Made by a program: the position numbers and the translations under genes. A stretch of DNA of 64,000 bases. Origin: Fen-455 sp050012675 (GTDB taxonomy: Bacteria > Actinomycetota > Acidimicrobiia > Acidimicrobiales > Bog-793). Location: contig JBEKGS010000002.1 of the NCBI GenBank assembly GCA_050012675.1, forward strand, positions 62,001 to 126,000, written 5' to 3'. Each line of letters begins with the position of its first letter. Within the stretch, counting starts at the first letter, position 1. Below, piece after piece: positions 16,101 to 24,131 of the stretch. The notes under the pieces were generated by a model that saw only the letters and a program-made list of their open reading frames with translations, was not told the DNA's origin and made no database searches.

Positions 16101-18595
16101 AGGCCGTGATCATGGCGGGCGGGGAAGGCACCAGGCTTCGCCCGCTTACGGCGAACCAGCCCAAGCCGATGCTCGCGATGGCGAACGCGCCGATGGCCGA
16201 GCACGTCGTGAACTTGCTGAGGCGCCACGGCTTTGACGAGATCGTGGTGACAGTCGGGTTTCTCGCCAGCATGATCCGCACCTACTTCGGAGACGGGTCC
16301 GAACTAGGGGTCCGGCTCGTGTATGCCACCGAGGAGACACCGCTCGGGACGGCCGGGTCGGTCCTCAACGCCATCGACGAGCTGGACGACCGCTTTCTAG
16401 TCATATCCGGGGACGTCGTCACCGACGTAGACCTGACGGCGCTCGTCGAGTTCCATGACAAACGTGCTGCTGTGGCGACGCTCGCGCTCGAGTCGGTGGA
16501 CAACCCCCTCGAGTTCGGGATCGTCATCATCGACGGGGAAGGGCGCATCGAGAGGTTCTTGGAGAAGCCGGGCTGGGGCGATGTCTTCAGCGACACGATC
16601 AACACCGGCATCTATGTGCTCGAGCCGGAGGTCTTCGACTGGATACCAGCCGGACGTGCCGTCGATTTCTCGTCGGAGGTCTTTCCGGTGATGCTGGAGG
16701 CGGGCAGGCCGCTTTACGGCTATGTGGCGGGCGGCTACTGGGAAGACGTCGGCACGCTGGAGGCCTACTTGACCGCCCATGCGGACATCCTCGACGGCAA
16801 GGTGGGCATCGACGTGCCTGGTTTCTCGCTCCGCCCGGGCGTGTGGCTCGGCGCGGGCGCCGAGGTCCATCCCTCGGCGCGCGTTCTCGGCCCGACTCTC
16901 ATCGGCGACAACTGCCGGATCGGTGCAGGCGTCGAGCTGCACGGGCACTGCGTAGTGGGCGCCAATGTCCGCATCGGGGAGAACAGCGTCATCGAGCGAT
17001 GCGTGATCCACGACAACGTCTACATCGCCTCGTCTGTGAGTGCCCGGGGCTGCGTGATCGCGAGGTCGTGCGACGTGCGTCAGGGCGTGCACCTCGACGA
17101 CGGGGTCGTGCTCGGCGCAGGTTCGAAGGTCGGTCGTCAAGCCGTGATCGGGGCGGGAGTGAAGGTGTACCCGCACAAGATCATCGAAGCTGGCGCCGTG
17201 GTGAACTCGTCGATCATCTGGGAGTCTCGGGGTTCGCGGAGCCTCTTCGGGCGCCTCGGGGTGGCGGGGATAGCGAACGTCGACCTGTCGCCCGAAGTCG
17301 CCATGCGCGTCGCTTTGGCTTACGCCACGACACTTCCCAAGGGCGCGACAGTCGCAGTGTCGCGAGATTCCAGCCGTGCCGCGCGGATGCTTAAGCGCGC
17401 GGCCATCGTCGGGATCATCGCGGCAGGTTGCGACGTCGAGGACCTGGAGGCCGCGACCGTTCCGGTGACGCGCTTTCTCACCCGCACCGGGACCGCTGTC
17501 GGAGGCATGACCGTAAGGCTGGTGCCAGGCGATCCGCAATCGGTCGCGTTGCGTTTCTTGAACGAGGATGGGATGGAGCTGGGCGAGCCCGCCCAGCGCA
17601 AGATCGAGCGCGTCTATGACCGCGAGGAATCACGGCGCGTGCTCGCAGCCGAGATCGGCGACATCAGCTTTGCCTCGAGGACGCTCGAGCTCTACACCAA
17701 CGAGCTCACCGGCCTCGTGGACCTCGACGCCATACGCGCCGCCAGGTTCAAGCTGGTCCTCGATTACGCCTTCGGTACGGCGAGCTTCGTCATGCCGAAC
17801 GTTCTCGCGAAGCTCGGCGCCGACACTCTCGGCATCAACCCGAATGTCTCGACCTCAGGCGTCATCGGTTTCGACAGGATGGCGCACGCGGCCCGGTTAG
17901 GTGATCTCGTCCGGTCCTCGGGTGCCGACCTCGGGGCGATGCTGGACCCCGACGGGGAGCAGCTGACCCTCGTGGACGACACTGGCCACGTCCTGTCCGA
18001 CGACGAGTCCCTGTTGGCGCTAGTCCGGCTCGTGTCCACGACAGAGCCCAGTGGAGTGATTGCCGTACCTGTGGATGCGAGCAGTCATGTCGAGGCGATC
18101 TGCGAGACGACTGGCTGCGAGGTGATGAGGACCAAGCTGGCGGCCTCGCAGCTGCTGGAGGCTGCCGACTCGCCGCGGGTGCGATTCGCCGCCAACACTG
18201 CAGGTGGTTTCGTCTTTCCCACCTTCCTGCCGGCTTTTGACGCCGTGGCGGGCCTGGTGCGGCTGCTGTCGCTGCTCGCCCGCGACAGGTGCGTGCTGTC
18301 GCAGGCAGTGGCGCGGCTTCCGAAGACCCATATCGTGCGGCGGGAGGTGACGACTCCCTTCGAGCAAAAGGGCCTTGTGATGCGCACTCTTGTCGAGCAG
18401 GCGGACCCGGCTGGCCTTCTGCTGCTCGACGGCGTGAAGACGATCGATGAACACGGTTGGACCCTTGTGATACCCGATCCTGAGGCTCCGCTGACGCGCA
18501 TCCTCGCCGAGGGGCGAACCGGGGCCGCCGCGGAGCAACGGGCCGACCGGATGGCTCGTGACATCGAGGCGATCGTCGCAGAAGGGACAGCCTGA
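16097..18595 (+). CDS. Sugar-1-phosphate nucleotidyltransferase fused to degenerate phosphomannomutase domain
   Basis: 832 residues. Residues 1-235 form a nucleotidyltransferase (MAGGEGTRLRPLT, KPM, SGDVV-TD, EKP, GGYWEDVGT). Residues about 250-375 are left-handed beta-helix hexapeptide repeats (IGDNCRIGAGVELHG). Residues about 385-800 follow the phosphomannomutase/phosphoglucomutase layout. The first two parts are expected to make GDP-mannose or a similar NDP-sugar for glycolipids and polysaccharide. The mutase part lacks its key residues: the TASHNP loop reads TVRLVPGD (about 472-479) and the metal loop DGDGDR reads DPDGEQ (about 617-622). A structural or regulatory role is therefore likelier than catalysis. 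GTG 16097 overlaps the previous stop. Confidence 0.88.
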   Translation: MKAVIMAGGEGTRLRPLTANQPKPMLAMANAPMAEHVVNLLRRHGFDEIVVTVGFLASMIRTYFGDGSELGVRLVYATEETPLGTAGSVLNAIDELDDRFLVISGDVVTDVDLTALVEFHDKRAAVATLALESVDNPLEFGIVIIDGEGRIERFLEKPGWGDVFSDTINTGIYVLEPEVFDWIPAGRAVDFSSEVFPVMLEAGRPLYGYVAGGYWEDVGTLEAYLTAHADILDGKVGIDVPGFSLRPGVWLGAGAEVHPSARVLGPTLIGDNCRIGAGVELHGHCVVGANVRIGENSVIERCVIHDNVYIASSVSARGCVIARSCDVRQGVHLDDGVVLGAGSKVGRQAVIGAGVKVYPHKIIEAGAVVNSSIIWESRGSRSLFGRLGVAGIANVDLSPEVAMRVALAYATTLPKGATVAVSRDSSRAARMLKRAAIVGIIAAGCDVEDLEAATVPVTRFLTRTGTAVGGMTVRLVPGDPQSVALRFLNEDGMELGEPAQRKIERVYDREESRRVLAAEIGDISFASRTLELYTNELTGLVDLDAIRAARFKLVLDYAFGTASFVMPNVLAKLGADTLGINPNVSTSGVIGFDRMAHAARLGDLVRSSGADLGAMLDPDGEQLTLVDDTGHVLSDDESLLALVRLVSTTEPSGVIAVPVDASSHVEAICETTGCEVMRTKLAASQLLEAADSPRVRFAANTAGGFVFPTFLPAFDAVAGLVRLLSLLARDRCVLSQAVARLPKTHIVRREVTTPFEQKGLVMRTLVEQADPAGLLLLDGVKTIDEHGWTLVIPDPEAPLTRILAEGRTGAAAEQRADRMARDIEAIVAEGTA

Positions 18596-18647
18596 TCGGC
18601 GCATTTGGCCTTGTCGGCCGGGCCGGGTACGGCCAGGGGACAGGCGG

Positions 18648-18653
18648 TAGAGT
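18648..18653 (+). promoter_or_regulatory. -10 box TAGAGT upstream of gcvH
   Basis: TAGAGT is followed by 7 nt and a GTG at 18661. Expected transcription start about 18660, giving a leader of about 57 nt before the gcvH ATG. No convincing -35 element. Confidence 0.45.
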
Positions 18654-18660
18654 CCGGCGA

Positions 18661-18714
18661 GTGACTACGATCGCTTCGACGTTGGAAGATGCCGCCGCCC
18701 CTAAGGAGCCGTGA
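18661..18714 (+). CDS. Putative leaderless upstream ORF before gcvH (17 codons)
   Basis: GTG 18661 lies 7 nt behind the TAGAGT box and opens a 17-codon frame (MTTIASTLEDAAAPKEP) ending at TGA 18712-18714, three bases before the gcvH ATG. Its last codons run through the AAGGAG ribosome site of gcvH, so ribosomes translating it would affect gcvH initiation. Could be a leader peptide or an accidental frame. Confidence 0.35.
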   Translation: MTTIASTLEDAAAPKEP

Positions 18715-18717
18715 GCC

Positions 18718-19098
18718 ATGGAAATCCCCCAGGACCTGAGATACACCTCCGACCACGAGTGGGCGCGCCTCGAAGATGCCAAGGTCAGAGTCGGCCTCAC
18801 CGATTTCGCCCAGGAGGCCCTCGGGGACATCGTGTTCGTGCAATTGCCGTCTGTCGGCGAAAGTGTCGCCCGGGGCGGGGAGCTGGGCGAGGTCGAGTCG
18901 ACCAAGTCTGTCTCGCAGGTTTACGCGCCCGTAGGTGGCGTCGTGATCGAGGTGAACACTTCGCTGTCGACTCAGCCCGAGGTGATCAATACGGACGCGT
19001 ACGGGCAGGGCTGGCTTTGTTTGATCGAGCCGTCCGAGCTCGCCGAGCTGGACGAGCTGCTGGACGCCGCCGGATACCGCTCACTGACAGACTCCTGA
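18718..19098 (+). CDS. gcvH: Glycine cleavage system H protein
   Basis: 126-residue lipoyl carrier that shuttles the aminomethyl group between the P, T and L proteins of the glycine cleavage complex. The lipoyl-lysine lies in the motif GEVESTKSVSQVYAP, with Lys about 63; the N-terminal YTSDHEWAR and the NTDAYGQGWLCLI segment are also intact. ATG 18718 has AAGGAG 12 bases upstream. It is followed by garA and the MerR gene, as in mycobacteria. The T and P genes lie 4 kb downstream on the same strand. Confidence 0.96.
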   Translation: MEIPQDLRYTSDHEWARLEDAKVRVGLTDFAQEALGDIVFVQLPSVGESVARGGELGEVESTKSVSQVYAPVGGVVIEVNTSLSTQPEVINTDAYGQGWLCLIEPSELAELDELLDAAGYRSLTDS

Positions 19099-19162
19099 GA
19101 CGTCGCCGGTCGTCTGACCGCGCTCCACGCCGGTCCGAACGCGAGGAGTAGGGGACCAAGCA

Positions 19163-19705
19163 ATGGCTGTTTCGTTGATCACCGAGGGGGAGCTGGCCGA
19201 GCGCGCCCTGGTTAGTCTCAGGTACCGTACTGGGGTGTTCTGCAACAACTGTGGTCATCGCAATCCGCCTGACTCGAACTTCTGCTCGTCCTGTGGCTCG
19301 CCGTTCACCCCGAGCACGGACACGACGATCTCATTCCTGCCGGAGGACTCCTCGGGCGATCTCGCTGACGAGGAAGTCAGCGTTCCAGCCGGGGACCTGG
19401 CAGAAGGCACCGGAGTTCTCGTCGTAAAGCGCGGACCGGACGCCGGCGCCCGCTTCGTACTGACAGGTGAAGTCACCCGGGTGGGCCGGCATCCCGACAG
19501 CGAGATCTTCCTCGACGACGTGACGGTGTCACGCCGCCATGCGGAATTCCGGCGCGAGGCGAGCCACTACGTCGTCGTGGATGTCGGGTCTTTGAACGGT
19601 ACCTATGTCAACCGGGAGAGGATCGAGACGGCCACCTTGAAGGGTGGCGACGAGGTCCAGATAGGCAAGTTCAAGCTCGTATTCCTCTCGACGAGCGCGG
19701 GTTGA
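19163..19705 (+). CDS. garA: GarA/OdhI-like FHA-domain regulator with added zinc ribbon
   Basis: 180-residue cytoplasmic phosphoprotein-type regulator. Its relatives GarA and OdhI bind and inhibit 2-oxoglutarate dehydrogenase and tune glutamate dehydrogenase, controlled by Ser/Thr kinases. The FHA domain spans about 85-178 (RVGRHPDSEI, VSRRHAEF, DVGSLNGTYVN). The segment TDTTISFLPED at about 52-62 resembles the phosphorylated ETTS-x-F-R motif of GarA. Unlike mycobacterial GarA, a zinc ribbon CNNCGH ... CSSCG (residues 27-44) precedes it. The start at ATG 19163 follows GAGGAG at some distance; GTG 19235, at the ribbon, is possible. Confidence 0.88.
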   Translation: MAVSLITEGELAERALVSLRYRTGVFCNNCGHRNPPDSNFCSSCGSPFTPSTDTTISFLPEDSSGDLADEEVSVPAGDLAEGTGVLVVKRGPDAGARFVLTGEVTRVGRHPDSEIFLDDVTVSRRHAEFRREASHYVVVDVGSLNGTYVNRERIETATLKGGDEVQIGKFKLVFLSTSAG

Positions 19706-19712
19706 GCTAGCT

Positions 19713-20876
19713 GTGGGGGAGCGCTCTTACCTTGCTATTGGCGACGTGCTGGCGTTGCTGCGCGAGGAGTTCCCGGACATCACGATCTCGAAGATCCGTT
19801 TCCTCGAGAGCCGGGGCCTGCTCGTGCCGGAGCGAACACCTTCGGGTTACCGGAAGTTCTACGAGCCCGACGTCGAACGTCTTCGTTGGATCCTGCGCCA
19901 GCAGCGCGAGCACTTCCTGCCATTGAAGGTCATAAAGGGCCGCCTCGACCATGGGATGAGCGACCCGGACGCGCCCGCGCCCCACCTGTTCGAGATGGGG
20001 GAGCCGCCGCCTGAGCAGGAGTCAGAGGCTGTTCTCGTTGCCGCGGCCGGGTCCACGACGGTCACCCGCGAGAGCGTTCAGGGTGCGGTCGCGGCCCTGA
20101 CGCCTGTAGCCATGGTCGCGTCCTCGAGCGAGCACACGCCAAAGCGGACAAGCATGCCCGTGATGGCGAGGACTGAGGCGCCCCAGCCGAGGGAGCACGC
20201 GTCGCAAAGCGGCCCGGCGGGCTCGGCCGAAGGCAGCGGTCCCGAGGAGGAACGGACTGCAACCCCCACGCGTCGGCCGCCCGAGCCCGGGACAAAAGCC
20301 GCCTCCGGCACCGCCTCGCCCGGGGGCCGCCGCGCGAAGGGCCCAACGCCCGCGCCACAGAGCCCATCCCGGGAAACTGGTGCGGAGTCCTCGTCACCCG
20401 GCCAGCCGGTCGGCGAAGCCAGCAAGGACACTGGCGTGCCCGCTCGGCACGCCTCGTCCCGGCCGACGACAGGACTGCCGGGTGCGGGGCTCTCCGGTGC
20501 GAGCCTCACCGTCTCCGAGCTGGCGAGTGCCAGCGGCCTCGAGGTGGCGGGCATCGAGGAGCTCGAGACCTTCGGTCTCATCGCCGGGCGAACCGTGGCC
20601 GGCGTGCACTGCTATGACGAAGAAGCAGTTCTCGTGGCGAAACTTGCGGCCGGATTCGCCCCGTACGGGATCGAGGCCAGGCACCTGCGTATCTTCAAGC
20701 ACGCTGCCGACCGCCAGACCGGGCTGTTCGCACAGGTTGTGACGCCTCTTTTGAGGCAGAGAAACCCAGGGGCCCGAGCCCGAGCCATGGAGGAGCTCGC
20801 CGAGCTCGCCGAGCTCGGAGAGGCCTTGATGCGCTGTTTCTCACAAGCGGCGCTACGCGAACTGACCGGGGGGTGA
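19713..20876 (+). CDS. MerR-family regulator, FtsR-like, with long disordered linker
   Basis: 387-residue DNA-binding protein. The N-terminal MerR helix-turn-helix covers about 5-75 (AIGDVLALLREEFPDITISK, FLESRGLLVPERTPSGYRKF). This matches the regulator next to garA in mycobacteria and corynebacteria, which in the latter (FtsR) activates ftsZ. A Pro/Ser/Ala/Gly-rich stretch of about 150 residues then separates a second folded part (about 262-385: LTVSELASASGLEVAGIEEL ... CYDEEAVLVAKLAAGF). The linker makes it much longer than the usual roughly 250 residues. GTG start 7 bases after the garA stop; its stop overlaps the next GTG. Confidence 0.85.
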   Translation: MGERSYLAIGDVLALLREEFPDITISKIRFLESRGLLVPERTPSGYRKFYEPDVERLRWILRQQREHFLPLKVIKGRLDHGMSDPDAPAPHLFEMGEPPPEQESEAVLVAAAGSTTVTRESVQGAVAALTPVAMVASSSEHTPKRTSMPVMARTEAPQPREHASQSGPAGSAEGSGPEEERTATPTRRPPEPGTKAASGTASPGGRRAKGPTPAPQSPSRETGAESSSPGQPVGEASKDTGVPARHASSRPTTGLPGAGLSGASLTVSELASASGLEVAGIEELETFGLIAGRTVAGVHCYDEEAVLVAKLAAGFAPYGIEARHLRIFKHAADRQTGLFAQVVTPLLRQRNPGARARAMEELAELAELGEALMRCFSQAALRELTGG

Positions 20877-21442
20877 GCCAGCCGGACCACACGGTCAGGT
20901 CCCTTCTGGATGCCGCCGAGCTGGCCGCGATCGCCCGCCGACTGGGCGGCGAGATCAGGCGTGACCATCCCGACGGTGTCGTGCTCGTAGCCCTTCTCAA
21001 GGGCAGCATCTGCTTCCTCGCCGATCTCGTGCGCGAGCTGCCTGGGCCTTGTGAGCTCGACTTCCTCGCTCTGTCGTCATACGGGGACGGCCGGACCCGC
21101 GTTCGGGTGGTCAAAGATCTCGACCTCGAGTTGCAAGGACGTGACGTTGTCGTCGTGCTCGACATCGTCGACACGGGTCTCACGCTCGCTTACGTGCTGC
21201 GGCTGATCGCGCTTCGCGGTGCGCGTTCGGCAACTGCCTGCGCCCTGTTGGATCGCCAGAGCCGCCGGCTGCTCCCTGTCGAGATCCGTTACGTCGGCCG
21301 GGTCATAAGCGACGAGCACGTCGTCGGTTACGGGCTTGACCTGGACGAGCGCTACCGGAATCTGCCGGGGCTGCAGGTCGCTGACGAGGGGGATCTGCGG
21401 TCCGAGCCGACTGCGATGTTCGAACGGCTCTGGCGGCGGTAA
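20873..21442 (+). CDS. hpt: Hypoxanthine/purine phosphoribosyltransferase
   Basis: 189-residue type I phosphoribosyltransferase, expected to salvage hypoxanthine or guanine to the nucleotide with PRPP. Visible: VVLVALLKGSICFLADLVREL, then DFLALSSYGDG, the PRPP loop VVVVLDIVDTGLTL, LLDRQSRRL and YVGRVISDEHVVGYGLD near the C-terminus. The acidic pair of the PRPP motif (normally E-D) reads L-D, which is unusual. It is inserted between the FtsR-like gene and DUF151 and overlaps the previous stop by 4 bases. Confidence 0.88.
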   Translation: MSQPDHTVRSLLDAAELAAIARRLGGEIRRDHPDGVVLVALLKGSICFLADLVRELPGPCELDFLALSSYGDGRTRVRVVKDLDLELQGRDVVVVLDIVDTGLTLAYVLRLIALRGARSATACALLDRQSRRLLPVEIRYVGRVISDEHVVGYGLDLDERYRNLPGLQVADEGDLRSEPTAMFERLWRR

Positions 21443-21451
21443 GTTGCTGTC

Positions 21452-21955
21452 ATGGTCGAGGTGCATCTGAGGGCTGTCCGAGTCGACCTGGGGTCGAGCA
21501 CCCCGGTCGTGCTGCTCGAAGAGACTGAGGGAGCCCGTCGTTCGTTGCCGATATTCGTCGGCGGGCCTGAGGCGACCGCCATCGCCTTCGCCCTGCAGGG
21601 CGTCGAGCCCCCGCGTCCCATGAGTCACGACCTCATGCGCGAGCTTGTCGAGACCCTCGGTGCCAAGGTGGTGCGCGTGCTTGTGACCGAGCTTCGAGAC
21701 GGCACGTTCTTCGCGGAGCTTCACTTGCGCGCCGGTGAGCGTGACGTCGTGGTTTCGTGCAGGCCGTCGGACGCCATAGCGCTCGCGGCCCGGACCCACT
21801 CGCCGCTCTATGTGGCCGACGACCTGATGGAGACCGAGGGCCTCGTCATCGAGCCAGACGACGACGACGTCGCCGTCGAAGGCAACCCGGACGAGCTCGT
21901 CGGTGAGTTCCGCGAGTTCCTGGACAGGATCCGACCGGAGGACTTCACGTCCTGA
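21452..21955 (+). CDS. DUF151 bifunctional nuclease family protein
   Basis: 167-residue protein of the family whose plant and mycobacterial members have nuclease activity. Recognised by the N-terminal VRVDLGSSTPVVLLEE, then LPIFVGGPEATAIAFALQG, RPMSHDLM, VTELRDGTFFAELHL and CRPSDAIALAARTHSPLYVADDL. Its place between two MerR genes matches the mycobacterial garA cluster. The C-terminal 30 residues are acidic. The biological role is uncertain. Confidence 0.9.
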   Translation: MVEVHLRAVRVDLGSSTPVVLLEETEGARRSLPIFVGGPEATAIAFALQGVEPPRPMSHDLMRELVETLGAKVVRVLVTELRDGTFFAELHLRAGERDVVVSCRPSDAIALAARTHSPLYVADDLMETEGLVIEPDDDDVAVEGNPDELVGEFREFLDRIRPEDFTS

Positions 21956-22042
21956 GCACGGCGGCGACTTCGGCCCCGAGTCGAACTGTGAAGCTCAAGC
22001 TGCACTAGACGTGCCGCCTTGTGTGGCGAGGCTCGACCGGTC

Positions 22043-22071
22043 GTTGACGTCGAGCTGCGCGACACCTAGTC
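22043..22071 (+). promoter_or_regulatory. Promoter TTGACG-N17-TAGTCT
   Basis: TTGACG at 22043-22048 and TAGTCT at 22066-22071 with ideal 17-nt spacing, in the 197-bp gap before the second MerR gene. Predicted start near 22078, giving a leader of about 75 nt. Suggests this MerR gene begins a new transcript. Confidence 0.55.
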
Positions 22072-22152
22072 TTGATTACGAGGGTGTAACTACCGCTCTG
22101 TCGTCCCACTAGGCAGGGGCGGGAGCCCGGGGACTTAGGACAGGGGCACGAC

Positions 22153-22677
22153 ATGGACCAAGTCGGTTTCCGTGGGCCGCAGGTGTGCAGCATCGTGGGC
22201 ATCACCTACCGACAGCTGGACTACTGGGACCGGACGGGCCTGAGCCGGCCCTCGCTGGCGGCGGCGCGGGGAAGCGGGTCCCAGCGGCTCTACGCCTACA
22301 AGGACCTGCTCGAGCTGAAGGTGATCAAGCAGCTCCTCGACGGTGGTGTCAACCTGCGCCAGGCGAGACGAGCTATCGAATGTCTCCGCGAGTCGGTGGG
22401 AGAAGACCTCACGACTGCGAACCTCGTCATTGTTGGGGAGGGCTCGGTGCTGGTGCGCACGGGCGAGGAGATCATCGACCTGTTGCGCGGTGGTCAGGGC
22501 GTGTTCAACGTCGTGCCCCTCGCCGGTGTCGTCGGCGAGGTCGAGGCGGCGATCCACCGCATCGACAGCGCGCATGCTCCAAGCAGTGTGTCCAAGCCCG
22601 GTGACCTGGTGACGCCCGCCTCCCCGAAGGACTCGGCTGGTCGCCCCGGGCCAGCCCGGCGAGCCGAGGGAGGCTAG
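22153..22677 (+). CDS. MerR-family regulator (Rv1830/ResR-like)
   Basis: 174-residue MerR protein. The DNA-binding part spans about 10-80: QVCSIVGITYRQLDYWDRTG, LSRPSLAAARGSGSQRLYAY and LLELKVIKQLLDGGVNLRQA. A C-terminal helical part to about 145 follows, with a short disordered tail. Order and motif fit the second MerR gene of the garA region in mycobacteria, implicated there in growth and cell-cycle control. Ligand unknown. The family dimerises and usually binds its own promoter. Confidence 0.88.
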   Translation: MDQVGFRGPQVCSIVGITYRQLDYWDRTGLSRPSLAAARGSGSQRLYAYKDLLELKVIKQLLDGGVNLRQARRAIECLRESVGEDLTTANLVIVGEGSVLVRTGEEIIDLLRGGQGVFNVVPLAGVVGEVEAAIHRIDSAHAPSSVSKPGDLVTPASPKDSAGRPGPARRAEGG

Positions 22678-22731
22678 ACGCTCTCCGACCGGCGGTCCCC
22701 CCCGGTAACAACGCCGCCAGCGCGTGCCGCG

Positions 22732-23064
22732 GTGCGGTTCGCCCATGATTCTGAACGCCTGTTTGCCGAGCTCCTCGACTACTACGAGGTTCGCTGGGAG
22801 TACGAGCCGGTCGAGTTCGTGCTCACCTGGGGTCCTGACGGACAGCCGACGAGTGCCTTCCGGCCGGACTTCTACCTGACGGACCACGGTGTGTTCCTCG
22901 AGTTGACGACACTTCGCCAAGAGCTCGTCACGGTCAAGAACCGCAAATTGCGCCAGATGGCACAGCTCTACCCAGAAGTCAGCGTAAGGGTGCTCTATCG
23001 CCGCGATGTGTTCAGTTTGCTGGGGAAATACCTGCCGGAGGCGGGCGCTAGATTGGCTGGGTGA
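22732..23064 (+). CDS. Small PD-(D/E)XK-like nuclease-fold protein
   Basis: 110-residue protein. The pattern FRPDFYLTDHGVFLELTTLR, then VTVKNRKLRQ has the look of a PD-(D/E)XK metal-binding core: Pro-Asp, then a Glu on a beta strand about 10 residues later, and a downstream Lys. The typical E-x-K is not exact (ELT), so catalytic activity is unsure. It starts at GTG 22732 and its stop overlaps the GTG of gcvT (GTGA 23061-23064), tying it to the glycine-cleavage operon. Function unknown. Confidence 0.72.
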   Translation: MRFAHDSERLFAELLDYYEVRWEYEPVEFVLTWGPDGQPTSAFRPDFYLTDHGVFLELTTLRQELVTVKNRKLRQMAQLYPEVSVRVLYRRDVFSLLGKYLPEAGARLAG

Positions 23065-24131
23065 TCCTCAAACACTCTGCATTGCACGGCGAGCACATCG
23101 ATCTCGGTGCCCGTCTCGTGGATTTCGGGGGCTGGGAGATGCCCCTTTCCTACCCGGAAGGCACCATTGCAGAGCACCTGGCTTGCCGCAACGACGCCGC
23201 CGCCTTCGACGTGAGTCATCTGGGCACTGTTCGTGTCAATGGCCCCGGTTCCTTCGGACTGCTCCAGAGGAGCCTGACCAACGACCTTCGCAAGATCGCG
23301 CCCGGAGGCGCCCAGTACCAGCACCTTCTCGACGAGATCGACGCCTCGGTGCTCGACGACATCATCGTCTGGTGGGTCGCCGAGGAACGATTCGACGTCA
23401 TGCCGAACGCCTCCAATACCGAGAGGGTTATCTCGGTGCTCGGGGGTCATGACGTGACCGAGGAGCGGGCTGTCATCGCCGTGCAGGGACCGCGGGCTCG
23501 AGAGCGCCTCTCGACGGTTTCGGCCGATGCGGCGGCCGTCGGGCACTTCAAAGTGGCGGATTTCGCCTTCCATGGCGCACCGTGCCGTGTCGCCGGGACG
23601 GGTTACACAGGAGAGGACGGGGTCGAGTGCGCGGTGCCGAGCGAGGTGGCGCCGGAGTTTTGGCGGGCGGTCCTCGGCGCGGGGGTCAAGCCCGCCGGCC
23701 TCGGGGCGCGCGACACCCTGCGCCTCGAGTCGGGCCTGCCCCTGCACGGCCATGAGCTCGGCGCGGGCATCACGCCCTTGCAGGCCGGCCTCGGCTGGGT
23801 TGTGAGCTGGGACAAGGGTCCGTTCATGGGCCGGGATGCGCTGGATCGGGAACGGTCGGCCGGGATTCGACGGCGGCTCCGCGGTCTGCTCGCCGAGGGC
23901 CGCAGACCGCCCCGAAACGGGGACGGCGTCCTCGTGGACGGTGAGGCCGCAGGTGTAGTGACTAGCGGCAACTATTCTCCCGTTCTGCAGCGGGGGATTG
24001 CACTGGCGTTCTTGCCCCCGGAGACACCGATGGGTGCCAAGGTCGAGATCGCCTTACGGGGCGGCCATGTCCCAGCCGTCGTCGTCAAGCCACCTTTTCA
24101 GCGGTTGGCAGGAGAAGAGACACCCTCGTGA
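23061..24131 (+). CDS. gcvT: Glycine cleavage system T protein (aminomethyltransferase)
   Basis: 356-residue folate enzyme that takes the aminomethyl group from lipoyl-GcvH, releasing ammonia and forming methylene-tetrahydrofolate. Recognised by LVDFGGWEMPLSY, then AFDVSHLGTVRVNG, SLTNDLRKI, the LDDIIVWWV strand, GTGYTGEDGVE and LGARDTLRLESGLPLHGHE. The C-terminal barrel has the usual VVTSGNYSPVL and G-I-A-L-A-F. Length is normal. Start and stop codons overlap both neighbours (GTGA), so it is translated as part of a tight operon. Confidence 0.95.
   Translation: MILKHSALHGEHIDLGARLVDFGGWEMPLSYPEGTIAEHLACRNDAAAFDVSHLGTVRVNGPGSFGLLQRSLTNDLRKIAPGGAQYQHLLDEIDASVLDDIIVWWVAEERFDVMPNASNTERVISVLGGHDVTEERAVIAVQGPRARERLSTVSADAAAVGHFKVADFAFHGAPCRVAGTGYTGEDGVECAVPSEVAPEFWRAVLGAGVKPAGLGARDTLRLESGLPLHGHELGAGITPLQAGLGWVVSWDKGPFMGRDALDRERSAGIRRRLRGLLAEGRRPPRNGDGVLVDGEAAGVVTSGNYSPVLQRGIALAFLPPETPMGAKVEIALRGGHVPAVVVKPPFQRLAGEETPS

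Noticed and set aside
18596..18717. Glycine riboswitch upstream of gcvH
   Set aside because: The leader from the predicted start is only about 57 nt and lacks the conserved glycine-aptamer core; gcvT is also preceded directly by coding sequence.
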